The notes under the pieces were generated by a model. That model did not search any database, was not told where the DNA came from, and was given only the letters and a program-made list of their open reading frames with translations. This document shows positions 37,101 through 47,700 of a DNA stretch of 64,000 nucleotides, one piece after another (within the stretch, counting starts at the first letter, position 1; each line of letters starts with the position of its first letter). Position numbers and translations under genes: made by a program. The DNA comes from Theristus sp. LFF4_11 (lineage: Eukaryota > Nematoda > Chromadorea > Monhysterida > Xyalidae): NCBI GenBank assembly GCA_030248135.1, contig JASANC010002121.1, positions 1 to 64,000 of the forward strand, given 5' to 3'.

Positions 37101-37496
37101 GACTGTCAGCATCGTTTGCTCGTCTGTCAGCAATTTCGAGTGCCTCTCTCAGTTGTTGAGTTTTGCGATCTTGCGAATTCCTGGATCCACGCGAGGTCGC
37201 CGAATGGGTCTAAAAAAGCAGAACTTGCGTGGTAAATAAAATAACAACGGCAACTGTAGTCATTTGGAAACTCTAGCGTACAGTTTTGCGCACTCGCTCA
37301 GAAACAGCGTTTATCATTCTGCTGCCCGCACTACCCGGATTCCGAGCCCTGTTCCGACTGAAAAAAAGTATTGTGTTAAAACGTCGGCACTTTTTTGTTT
37401 TTGCAAAAAAAATTCTGCGTCACTTTACATGCGATGTTCATCGCGTTGGTTGAGGTGGATCTCTCGAACTTGCGAACGGCTAGCACCAGTTCCCAT
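34144..37496 (-). CDS. Coiled-coil protein of ~670 residues, unknown function
   Basis: Twelve exons can be chained in frame with canonical GT/AG borders, from ATG at 37,496 (MGTGASRSQVREIHLNQRDE) to TGA at 34,144-34,146. Exon 1 is 37,429-37,496, exon 4 is 36,896-36,976 and exon 12 is 34,144-34,503. Exons 3-4 and 6-7 are heptad-rich (QQLREALEIADRRANDADSR, NIDLAEEVTWLRQQLSD, NKRLREEMTQMQREFDRNMH, QQIKTLEQQVLQRDVEIGRL) and predict a long coiled coil. A Ser/Thr/Gln-rich linker follows. A more globular part contains PQFEPALRNVYALTDSLEPV and CQWTKQILYFLKCSQMVDTA. The tail is Ser-rich (SLVDNFDSLSSDDAGDCDVM, DSGVVISDSQQSLHRV). There is no signal peptide or membrane span. It could be a cytoskeletal or vesicle scaffold protein, but I do not recognise the family. 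A SINE sits in the intron after exon 4. Confidence 0.8.
36664..36861 (-). mobile_element. tRNA-derived SINE in an intron
   Basis: On the minus strand a tRNA-like head (36,861 down to 36,792) has an acceptor-type pairing CCCTCG/CGAGGG, an A-box-like TGGCCTGGTGG and a B-box-like GGATCGAGCCC. An unrelated body of about 100 bp follows, then a (CAA)n tail at 36,671-36,690. The anticodon loop is abnormal (six bases, CTACAG), so a working tRNA is unlikely. Confidence 0.65.
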
Positions 37497-37619
37497 TCTT
37501 GAACAAAAATTGTCACCGGATTAAACGATTATTTTTCGTACGCATTTTGTGCTGAAAATAATGGTCAAACAAACGGTGTACAGTCCATCTGAATAATATA
37601 TGACTACATGTACATAATA

Positions 37620-37815
37620 CATGTATTGTGGATTTAAAATGACGTCATTTGCTTTAAAAACGCCTGCTTGTCAAATGTCAGTTTGGAGTGACTGATTCGA
37701 CATTCACCATTTGTTTACGGAAAGAAATCGGCTAAACGGAAAGTCTGGTTTGCTGTGAACAGCAAGCGCATGTTTGGCGGCACATGACGTTATTTCAGTG
37801 GGACACGTTTAAAAA
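37620..37815 (+). mobile_element. MITE with TGACGTCA ends (copy 2)
   Basis: It contains AAAATGACGTCATTTGC and GTGGGACACGTTT at opposite ends; the left terminus is eroded. It lies just upstream of the coiled-coil gene and might contribute regulatory sites (TGACGTCA is a CREB-type palindrome), which is inference. Confidence 0.8.
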
Positions 37816-38871
37816 AATAGGTCATACAATGTATATACAAACTCCGCCTCCACAGCAATGCCTGCAAAGAATGCATGCATCAACTGCACGTGTGTGCAAC
37901 CAACCAATCAGCTACATAGTTGTATATGTTAGCCAGATGGACTGTCAGAGTCAGTCAGTCAGTTTTATTCTGCAGTGCACAACATAAGAAGTGTAAGACA
38001 CCATGAGTGGGCAAGCCAATAAACAAAAAATTCGTAAAGCTTTAGGTTTTGACAACATAAATTGTCCTCGAAAGTTCTGATGTTGCAGTTCGAACAAGTT
38101 CAGAGGATGAAAAATTCAACGTCTCATCCTTTACGTGAGATTCGTCTAGCATTTTTCCTGTTTTCGTTGGTAAGGTCGCACTAAATCGATTCGAACGCTC
38201 TGCTTAAAAAAAGCAATCAGCAGACGTGCAAATAACAGCTGATAATGACTGATAGCTAATGAAAGCACGCAAAGCAGACACGGGCTGACACGAGAACGAT
38301 GCGCGAAGCTGAGCGGTGTCAGCAACGAACAGGAGAACAGCAGACACCAAGCACATGAGTAACGCAGGAATTGTGGCAAAAGCAAGACAGTGCGAGAGTT
38401 ATGAGGGCCAATAAAAAAGTGTCGACGGGCGCCTTGGTTCGATGTAGCACTGACGCATGCGCGTGGTTGTCATGGCAATCACGCTGGCAACTGAACTGTG
38501 TGCAGCTCGCGCAACACAACCAGCCCATGCGTTGCTTGCGCTTCATGCTTTAGCTTCAGCGGGTAGGCTGCCCCTTGCGACAACAATGTCACTACCATGC
38601 AGAACGTCAAAACGTCTATTCCAATCTTTGAAACCATGCTCTTAAAGCCATTAGAGACGTTGATTACACTTGGAAAACGATGGAGTGCCACTGCGCATAG
38701 ACAACTGGCACTGCGTTCTCGGTTATCCCTCTTGTTACCCAAACACCCACAAATTTACGAATATGGTACTGTGTATAGTGTGTACGTCCTCGCATACGTG
38801 CGTTTTTGTGAATTTGTTTTGCAAAGTTGACTTCGGTTTTTCTTTTCTCATTCAACATTGTGCCAGTGGTA
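37816..38871. other. Intergenic stretch
   Basis: About 1 kb with several short frames on both strands but no exon chain or family match. I see no gene I would defend. Confidence 0.5.
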
Positions 38872-40880
38872 GTGGCAGCCAGGGTGTTTCCTCCCACCCC
38901 CAAAATTTTTTGTTGCGATTTCAGGCGCTGAAACCGTGACAGAAGGGGGTTTTTCGGGTACGCTGAGTTCAAAAATCTTATTTACAAGTTTGCCCGACGC
39001 TTCAAAACGCGTATGCCATGGGGATGAGGAGGGAAAATTCCTTGATAATCAATTTTAAATGAAAAAACGCATCACAAGGAACTTGAAATCCTATTACAAA
39101 TACAAATCGAGATCGCTGAGTACGAATATGACGTTTATTTTGCCACACGAATTACCCCGCGCCCTAAAAACGGCCTCTATAGGGACGGAAAGGGAAAAAA
39201 TTGAAAAAATCGGAAACTAGCCAAAAAAAATTTGAAAACTAAGCCATAAACACAAATCGAGGTCGCTGAGTCCGAATATGACGTTTATTTTGCCATACGA
39301 AATACTCCGCGCCCTAAAAACGGCCTCTATAGGGACGGAAAAGGGAAAAATTAAAAAAAATTGGAAACCAGCCAAAAAAATCTGAAAACTAAGCCATAAA
39401 CACAAATCGAGGTCGCTGAGTCCGAATATGACGTTTATTTTAACATACGAATTACTCCGCACCCTAAAAACAGCCTCTATAGAAACGGAAAGGAAAAAAA
39501 TTAAAAAAATCGAAAACTAGTCAAAAAAAATTTGAAAACTAAGCCATAAACACAAATCGAGATCGCTGAGTCCGAATATGACGTTTATTTTAACATACGA
39601 ATTACTCCGCACCCTAAAAACAGCCTCTATAGGGACGGAAAGGAAAAAATTGAAAAAATTGGAAAACTAGTCAAAAAAATTTCAAAACCAAGCAATAAAC
39701 ACAAATCGAGGTCGCTGAGTTCGAATATGACGTTTATTTTGTTATACGAATTACTCCGCACCTTAAAAGCGGGCTCTATAGGGACGGAAAAGGAAAAAAT
39801 TAAAAAAATCGGAAACTAGTCAAAAAATTGAAAACTAAGCTATAAACACAAATCGTGGTCGCTGAGTCCGAACGTTTATTTTGCCATACGGATTACTCTG
39901 GCTCAGTTTTCAGATTTTTTTACTAGTTTCCGACTTTTTAATTTTTACCTTTTCCGTCCCTATAGAGGTTGTTTTTAGGGTGCGGAGTAAATCGCATGTC
40001 AAAATAAACGTCATATTCGGACTCAGCGACCTCGATTTGTGTTTATGGCTTAGTTTTCAATTTTTTCGACTAGTTTCCGATTTTTTCAATTTTTTTCTTT
40101 TTCCGTCCCTATTGAAGCTGTTTTTAGAGTGCGGAGTAATTCGTATGTCAAAATAAACGTCATATTCGGACTCAGCGACCTCGATTTGTGTTTATCGCTT
40201 AGTTTTGAATTTTTTTTTACTAGTTTCCGATTTTTTTTAAATTTTTCTCCTTTGCGTCCCTATAAAAGCCGTTTTTAGGGTGCGGAGTAATTCGTATGTT
40301 AAAATAAACGTCATATTCGGACTCAGCAACCCCGATTTGTGTTTATGGCTTAGTTTTCAATTTTTTTGTCTAATTTCCGATTTTTTCAATTTTTTTCCCT
40401 TTCTGTCCCTATAGAGGCCGTTTTTAGGGCGCGGAGTAATTTGTATGGCAAAATAACTGTCATATTCGGACTCAGCGACCTCGATTTGTGTTTATGGCTT
40501 AGTTTTCAGATTTTTTTTGGCTAGTTTCCGATTTTTTCAATTTTTCCCTCTTTCCGTCCCTATAAAAGCCGTTTTTAGGGCGCGGAGTACTTCGTATAAA
40601 AAAATAAACGTCATATTCGGACTCAGCAATCTCGATTTGTATTTGTAACAAGATTTCAGGTTCCTTGTGATGCGTTTTTTCATTTAAAATTGATTATCAA
40701 GGAATTTTCCCTCCTCATCCCCATGGCATACGCGTTTAGGGCACAGTAGAAGCGTCGGGCAAACTTGTAAATAAGATTTTTGAACTCAGCGTACCCGAAA
40801 ACCCCCCTTCTGTCACGGTTTCAGCCCCTGAAATAGTAACAAAAAATTTTGGGGGTGGGAGGAAACACCCTGGTGGCAGC
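38872..40880. mobile_element. 2-kb foldback element (hAT-type) with tandem inner repeats
   Basis: The element (38,880-40,872) starts CAGGGTGTTTCCTCCC and ends with its complement, flanked by an 8-bp duplication GTGGCAGC on both sides. Terminal inverted repeats are about 230 bp. Inward of them lie tandem copies of a ~150-bp unit (GGTCGCTGAGTCCGAATATG, GGGACGGAAA): about six on the left half and five in opposite orientation on the right, switching near 39,930. There is no transposase. CAGGG ends with an 8-bp duplication are typical of hAT elements. Confidence 0.9.
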
Positions 40881-41339
40881 CTGCCAGTTCCTGAGAAACG
40901 AAAACAGAGGAAATTCTATTAAATTTTGTTAATTGCAATAATGAAAAAGATGACTTGATATTTATTTTTGTTCAAACAAAAGCACAATTTTTAAAATCGT
41001 GAAAAGCAAAACGAAAACGTCAATCAAACAGAAAGCCCTTCTATTGCGTGTAAGCACGGATATGTGATATTTGCGAAAAGAGAATGAATGCAACGTCTGA
41101 GAGCACGTTTCATGCCCATATAATGGTGACCGAAAACAACGCCGACCAAAACATTACGAAAACTACTGAATCAAACTGCCGCGATGGCTGGAGTTCAAAT
41201 CTTTTAAAAGAATTTATAGTCGGGCTTCTGAGGCAAATTTTTTTTTCATTAAAAATACATATGCTGTTTGCAAGTCCGTTTGGTTCGCAGACAGACGCTA
41301 TTTATAATTGTTAGAATTCGCGCATTGCTTCGATGGATT
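40881..41339. other. Intergenic stretch
   Basis: AT-rich, one 76-residue frame (41,084-41,314) without recognisable features. No gene is supported. Confidence 0.45.
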
Positions 41340-41556
41340 ATTGTGGATTTACGTGTCCGGACTAACGTGACGTCATTTTATTTAAAAACGCCCGTTTGTC
41401 AAAGTACAGGCACTAAAATTTCAGTTTGGTGTGACTGATTCGACATTCACCATTTGTTTACGGGAAGAAATCAGCTAAACGGATAGTCTGGTTTGCTGTG
41501 AACGACAAGCGCATGTTTTGTGGCACATGACGTCATTTCAGTGGGACACGTTAAAA
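41340..41556 (+). mobile_element. MITE with TGACGTCA ends (copy 3)
   Basis: Ends are ACGTGTCCGGACTAACGTGA and CGTCATTTCAGTGGGACACG. The interior matches the other copies (CACCATTTGTTTACGG). Confidence 0.85.
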
Positions 41557-43119
41557 AAATTAGGCCATAGATGCATGATTACAGTACCCATTGGATAAGT
41601 TGACCAGAGTAATAAAAACAAAACAACACAAAAAATTGCACAGCTTCATCTTTTAATCACAGTCACCCGTAAAGCTACATAATTTACCCCGTTGGGAACA
41701 GGAGCCAACATTAACAGATTCACATTTTCATTTTATTGAAAAGGCGTGACTTAGGTAAAGCGTCATTCATGGACGTTGAAGCACGCGCGTCGCTTCACTC
41801 AGCGTCACAACAAAAGGGTTGTTGATTCGCTTTGATGAGTGACAATGTGCAACTGTGTGATTGTAATTGCGTGTTGAATGTGTTCAATCATTGCCAGACG
41901 GGCACATGACGGTACCCCCTCCCCCCACTTCCCTCATCTTCGGTACTGGTCGACTGTTGTAGTCTGCAGTGTTTTTAAATAAAAACCAGTTTAAAAAAAT
42001 TAAAATGCTAATTTAGAAAAAATCAAACCTTTTACCCCAATGCTTTGAAAAAACATGGGTCCAAATGGGGTGGGGGTGTATTCACTTTTGAACAATTTAT
42101 AGTGTGCCACAAAACTAACTACCCCTAATGAGCGCTATTTCTATCTAAAATAGTTAATAATATCTTTTGAATAAAAAGTGACTGGATAATTATAGCAAAA
42201 CGTCAAAATTGAGGCACAATAATTGAGCCCACATGTTGCAAATTAACTGATGGAAGATAATCGTTGAGTTAAATGCGCCAACAACATGCACTATAAAATC
42301 AAACATGGATTGTTAAAAATTATCACTATTAAAAATCATCGAATTCAACTCCAGCCAGCTGCTAACCAACCCCTTCTTATCATGGCGATTATCATCATCA
42401 TCGTTGCCGATTATCATGATCACCGCTGTGATGCGACTAGACCTGAACAAGCCATTGACATGGCATTCCCGACGCGGCCACAACAGCAGGATTCGACACC
42501 GACTTTGAAAGCCCAAGATAAGTCTAAGCCTAAACCGATAAAAGTGCATAGTGGCCAACGGGCGTAGTGTCCAAGCAAAATGCTTTGTCATAGTGGCCAC
42601 GACTTATAGCAGAGTGGCCAACACCTAGACGAGTGTCTAAAACATAGTGCATAGTGGCCAATATGGCCAATACAGGGTCTCAAATAAAGCTGGGTGATTC
42701 AGAAGTTATGATTTTACACTAACATGCAGACCTTTTAAACTTTTGCTGTATTGCCTGCTATAGTTATATTCTCATATTTTGCGCTTTTAATGCATCTGAT
42801 GCGTGTATTGACATTTGTTATGCGTAGTTATATCATGCGGATGCGCGAGCGAGCGCCAGCGAGCGGACAGCGCATCACGCATTATATGGCTGAATATGGA
42901 CCTGCGCGGGTTTTCAAAATTTACGCGTTGTCCTACAGCAACGAACATACATGCTGGAAACTTGTTACTGTGCACACGAAGAGACCTGTAGTGGTTGCTA
43001 ACTGTGCCGAAGAGAAAATTCCACCAGACTTCTTTACGTCCGTTGTAGACACGAAAAACCTATTCTGAAATCTTGGTTACTTATTCTTGTTTCTCCTTTT
43101 TTTTCAGCTATGTCATCAA
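41557..43119. other. Intergenic stretch with repeat fragments
   Basis: It contains a small family B end (CATCTTCGGTACTGG near 41,938), a short run of AGTGGCCA copies (42,545-42,665), and at 42,408-42,545 a block homologous to the left flank of the telomere-type array. No exon chain was found. Confidence 0.55.
42408..42545 (+). repeat. Paralogue of the telomere-array left flank, with seed TAAGTCTAAGCCTAAAC
   Basis: CGATTATCATGATCACC, ATTCCCGACGCGGCC, CAGCAGGATTCGACACCGAC and TTTGAAAGCCCAAGATAAG match 47,611-47,705 in order. Here only two imperfect hexamers are present where the other locus has about 555. Confidence 0.8.
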
Positions 43120-43126
43120 GATGTGT

Positions 43127-43590
43127 TCGCACTTTCAATTTTTAACTGGGGCATTTTCATAGCCGAACAAAAACGTTTCGTGGGGTAATTCCACCCGGAG
43201 ATTTTGAAAATTGGGTTAATTTTTTTGCCCAGACCATGTTTTTGGGTGAAAAATTGGGCATTTTTAAAAGTTCGCAGGGTTTTCACCGGGTTTTAAGTGT
43301 TCGCCCTTTCAATTTTTGTCTAAAGTTGTTCCATAACCGAATAAAAAAGTTTCCTGGGGTAATTTCATCTGCAGATTTTGAAAATCTAGCTACTTTTTTG
43401 CTCCAACCTTTTTTTGGGTAAAAAATTGGGCATTTTTAAAGGTTCGTAGGTTTTGACCTGGTTACATGTGTTCGCGCTTTCAATTTTTACTTGCGGCATT
43501 TTCACAGTCGAACAAAAATCTTTCCTGGGGTAATTCCATCCGGAGATTTTGGAAATTAAGTTAATTTTTTGCCCTGAGCATCTCTAGATA
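43127..43590 (+). repeat. Tandem repeat, ~171-bp unit, about three copies
   Basis: GTTCGC-CTTTCAATTTTT recurs at about 43,127, 43,299 and 43,469, each followed by CCTGGGGTAATT and CAGATTTTGAAAAT-type stretches. Non-coding. Confidence 0.8.
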
Positions 43591-45330
43591 CTGAATCGTG
43601 ACGATTTCGGGCGAATCAGCCGTGAAAATTGGCGAAATCGGTCCAGAAATGAAAAACAAGAAAACAAAGTTTTCCAGGGTAATTCAATGCGCTGATCGCG
43701 GATTTTTGGTTAGTTTTTTTATGTGAGCAACTCTATACACTGAATCGTGACGATTTCGGCCGAATCGGCCGTGGAAATTGGCGAAATCGGTCCAGAAATG
43801 AAAAACAAGAAAACGAAGTTTTCCAGGGTAATTCAATGCGCTGATCACGGATTTTGGGTTAGTTTTTTTATGTGAGCAACTCTATACACTGAATCGTGAC
43901 GATTTCGGCCGAATCGGCCGTGGAAATTGGCGAAATCGGTCCAGAAATGAAAAACAAGAAAACGAAGTTTTCCAGGGTAATTCAATGCGCTGATCACGGA
44001 TTTTGGGTTAGTTTTTTTATGTGAGCAACTCTATACATTGAATCGTGACGATTTCGGCCGAATCGGCCGTGGAAAGTGGCGAAATCGGTCCAGAAATGAA
44101 AAACAAGAAAACGAAGTTTTCCAGGGTAATTCAATGCGCTGATCACGGATTTTGGGTTAGTTTTTTTATGTGAGCAACTCTATACACTGAATCGTGACGA
44201 TTTCGGCCGAATCGGCCGTGGAAATTGGCGAAATCGGTCCAGAAATGAAAAACAAGAAAACGAAGTTTTCCAGGGTAATTCAATGCGCTGATCACGGATT
44301 TTGGGTTAGTTTTTTTATGTGAGCAACTCTATACATTGAATCGTGACGATTTCGGCCGAATCGGCCGTGGAAAGTGCGAAATCGGTCCAGAAATGAAAAA
44401 CAAGAAAACGAAGTTTTCCAGGGTAATTCAATGCGCTGATCACGGATTTTGGGTTAGTTTTTTTTATGTGAGCAACTCTATACACTGAATCGTGACGATT
44501 TCGGCCGAATCGGCCGTGGAAATTGGCGAAATCGGTCCAGAAATGAAAAACAAGAAAACGAAGTTTTCCAAGGTAATTCAATGCGCTGATCACGGATTTT
44601 GGGTTAGTTTTTTTTATGTGAGCAACTCTATGCATTGAATCGTGACGATTTCGGCCGAATCGGCCGTGGAAATCGGCGAAATCGGTCCAGAAAAGAAAAA
44701 CAAGAAAACGGTGTTTTCCAGGGTAATTCAATGCGCTGATCACGGATTTTGGGTTAGTTTTTTATGTCAGCAACTCTAGATACTGAATCGTGACGATTTC
44801 GGCCGAATCGGCCGTGGAAATTGGCGAAATCAGTCCAGAAATGAACAACAAGAAAACGGTGTTTTCCATGGTAATTCAATGCACTGATCACGGAATTTGG
44901 GTTAGTTTTTTTATGTGAGCAACTCTATGTACGGAATCGTGACGATTTCGGGCGAATCGTCCGTGGAAATTGGCGAAATCGGTCCAGAAATGAAAAACAG
45001 GAAAACGGTGTTTTCCAGGGTAATTCAATGCGCTGATCACGGATTTTGGATTAGTTTTCTTGTGTGAGCACCTCTACATACTGAATCGTGACGATGTCGG
45101 GCGAATCGGCCGTGGAATTTAGTGAAACCGTCCAAGAAATGAAAAACAAGAAATCGGTATTTTCCATGGTAATTCATTGCGCCGATCACGGCTTTTGGGT
45201 CAGTTTTCTTATGTGAGCAATTCTAGGTACTGAATCGTGACGATTTTGGGCGAATCGGCCGTAGAAATAGCATAGGCGAAATTGGCCTAAAAACGAAAAA
45301 TGAAAACCTGAGTTGTCCGGGATTTAGAAG
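43591..45330 (+). repeat. Satellite array, ~149-bp unit, about 12 copies
   Basis: GAATCGTGACGATTTCGG recurs at about 43,592, 43,741, 43,890, 44,040, 44,189, 44,338, 44,487, 44,637, 44,784, 44,932, 45,081 and 45,228. Units 2-7 are near identical, while the last three diverge. Each has the palindrome TTCGGCCGAATCGGCCG. A repetitive frame on the minus strand is a by-product of the repeat. Confidence 0.9.
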
Positions 45331-45391
45331 AATGTGTGACCAACGTATTGTGATTTTGGTCCGACCTTCGGGGCTCATGTAAAAGTCAGAA

Positions 45392-46292
45392 TATTATCTA
45401 AAAATGCGGGAGACGCATATAAAAGGAGGAATATGTCTTTGTGTAAGCAGTGAGAGACTTGGCTCGACAACTCTTTTCTAGTCTCTGATGTGGTACACAC
45501 GGATACAAGTACATAAGAGCCATATTTTTGCGCCGTTTATTCATTATTTCGGTTGCACATGTACTTTGTAGACAATTGAAACTTTAACATTTGCAGTACA
45601 GTACGGCCGAATAAATTAGGCAGTCCATCAAGGCGGGATCAGTCGCAGACTAGGAGTTGTCTTTTTCAAAAATGCCAACATAATTCCCAATCATGTGTGC
45701 AAGGGAGAAAGAATGCACAGAATAGCGCGGATAATCCATTGGTTTTCAAAAATTGGTCAAATTAGGCACGCAGTTTGGTTTCTGAAGATCTTTTTTCTTT
45801 CATCCAAAATTCGCGCGCTCCTTGAACCCTGAAAAAAGCTGCCATGTTTAATCGGCCATACCGTATTTCGGGCATTTAACGACCACTAAAACCACTAAAA
45901 TAACGATCAGACTTCGGATCACTGATACTGGTTTGTCCAGGACAAAGTGTATCGCAGAGGCATTGGGGAACGCAAAGTCTCCTTCTGTGGTAAAGGCAAC
46001 GACTCACGGGACTGTGTGTTTTGCAAGCTATGATTTTTCTGTTTTTGCACAGAATTTACAGAATTTCGCACATGGTGTGATTTTAGACTAAACTGAAGAG
46101 GACAATTAAAAATAAGTTTAAAGTTTTTACGCTTTTCAGTAAAACAAACGCGACGCAAAAATATAGCTTTTATGTACTTGTATCCGTGTGTACCACATCA
46201 GAGACTAGAAAAGAGTTGTCGAGCCAAGTCTCTCACTGCTTACACAAAGCCATATTCCTCCTTTTATATGCGTCTCCCGCATTTTTAGATAA
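45392..46292. mobile_element. ~0.9-kb element with ~145-bp inverted ends
   Basis: The left end TATCTAAAAATGCGGGAGAC and the right end complement match for about 145 bp, including ACACGGATACAAGTAC and GAGACTTGGCTCGACAAC. A lone half copy lies at 47,535-47,600. The interior carries the 45,601-45,860 block shared with 31,317-31,417 and 33,165-33,350. There is no transposase frame. Confidence 0.8.
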
Positions 46293-46349
46293 TTGTATTA
46301 TAGTACCGTTTTGATTTTGATTGGATTAGGACTTATTTAGGTGGGATAC

Positions 46350-46585
46350 TGTATTGTGAATTTATTCAAACGTGTCCAGACTAAAATGACGTCATTTGCT
46401 TTAAAAACGCCCATTTGTCAAAGTGCAAGCACAAAAACGTCAGTTTGGTGTGACTGATTAGACATTCACCATTTGTTTACGGGAAGAAATGGGCTAAACG
46501 GAAAGTCTGGTCTGGTTTGCTGTGAACAGCAAGCAAGCGCATGTTTGACGGCACATGACGTCATTTCAGTGGGACAAGTTTAAAA
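46350..46585 (+). mobile_element. MITE with TGACGTCA ends (copy 4)
   Basis: It runs from AAACGTGTCCAGACTAAAAT to TCATTTCAGTGGGACAAG. The interior matches copies 1-3. Confidence 0.85.
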
Positions 46586-46783
46586 AATAAGTAATACCTA
46601 TATTTCATACTATTATCTTTTTGTGCTAAGGAGGCAGAGGGATGTATGGAAAAACCGCACAGTTGAAACCTGCGTAGCTTTCGCGTCCGAATGTGTAGTT
46701 CGAATATGAAATAATATAATTTTATTTTGTGAGGCAAGATTCTGCTTAATTTTTTAATTTCTTGCACGAATCTACCGTCAGAA

Positions 46784-47275
46784 TACAGGGTGAGCCAAAA
46801 AAAGGTTCCAATTCTAAAATGCTCTCACTGGCTTGTGCTGAGGTGTTTCGAGCTGAAAATTGGAACACTACTAGAAAACAGTTGGAGGTTTTTCTGACCA
46901 AATTTTCGTCATGGTATGTTGCCCCTACCACTCACTACAGCAGAATATCTGGAAAACATGAAAAATCGACAAATGTTGTGAAATGCAGAGGGTTGGTTTA
47001 GCTGCAACAAAGATCAAATGATAAACGTTGGTGAAACCCGAATGTTCACAACACAAAAAAAGATGAAAAAAGCAATAGTAGTAGTGTAGTAACAGTAGTG
47101 TAGTAATGTAGTGTAATAGCTGTAGTGAGTGATAGGGGCAACATACCATGACCAAAAATTGATCAGAAAAAACCTCCAACTGTTTTCTAATAGTGTTCTA
47201 ATTTTCAGCTCGAAACACCTCAGCACAAGCCAGTGATAGCATTTTAGAATTGGAACCTTTTTGGCTCACCCTGTA
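46784..47275. mobile_element. Tc1/mariner-type MITE with TA duplication
   Basis: The element (46,786-47,273, 488 bp) begins CAGGGTGAGCCAAAA and ends TTTGGCTCACCCTG, with TA on each side. The inverted repeats are about 170 bp. Termini of this shape and a TA target are typical of mariner elements. The centre has GTAGTAGTGTAG repeats and no transposase. Confidence 0.9.
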
Positions 47276-47700
47276 TGTAAAGTTTTGCTGATTTCAATGT
47301 GCCGACAGCCATGAAACCTTTTCTCCATATGTGCGTGCAAACGCATATTGGGCCACGTTTAATAAGAAAGATAACACCTGCGCGCGGGAACGCACGTCGA
47401 CGGACGGTCGCACAGTTGGTATAAATAAATACGTGACGCGACGTGCCGTGCCGTGTAATTTTGGGAACAAACCTAAAAAGCCGTACGTCAACATACCAAA
47501 ATATATTTGTTGTCAGTGTCAGTGATATATTTATTGCCTAAAAATGCGGAAGACGCATATAAAAAGTAGAATATGGATTTGTGCAAGCAGTGAGAAACAC
47601 ACTGTCATGATAAGGATTATCATGATCCCCCTGTGAATGCGACTCAACCGGACAGTTTTCCCGACGCGCAACAAGAGCAGGATTCGACAGCGATTTTGAA
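47276..47700. other. Left flank of the hexamer array
   Basis: It includes a half copy of the 45.4-kb element end (47,535-47,600) and the block shared with 42,408-42,545 directly before the first hexamer. No gene is supported. Confidence 0.6.

Noticed and set aside
42545..42665. A CRISPR-like or regulated array of AGTGGCCA copies
   Set aside because: Spacing is irregular, copies are short, and the context is eukaryotic. It is simple sequence.
44315..44743. A 142-residue repetitive minus-strand frame
   Set aside because: It is three units of the 149-bp satellite read through. Other units are out of frame with each other.
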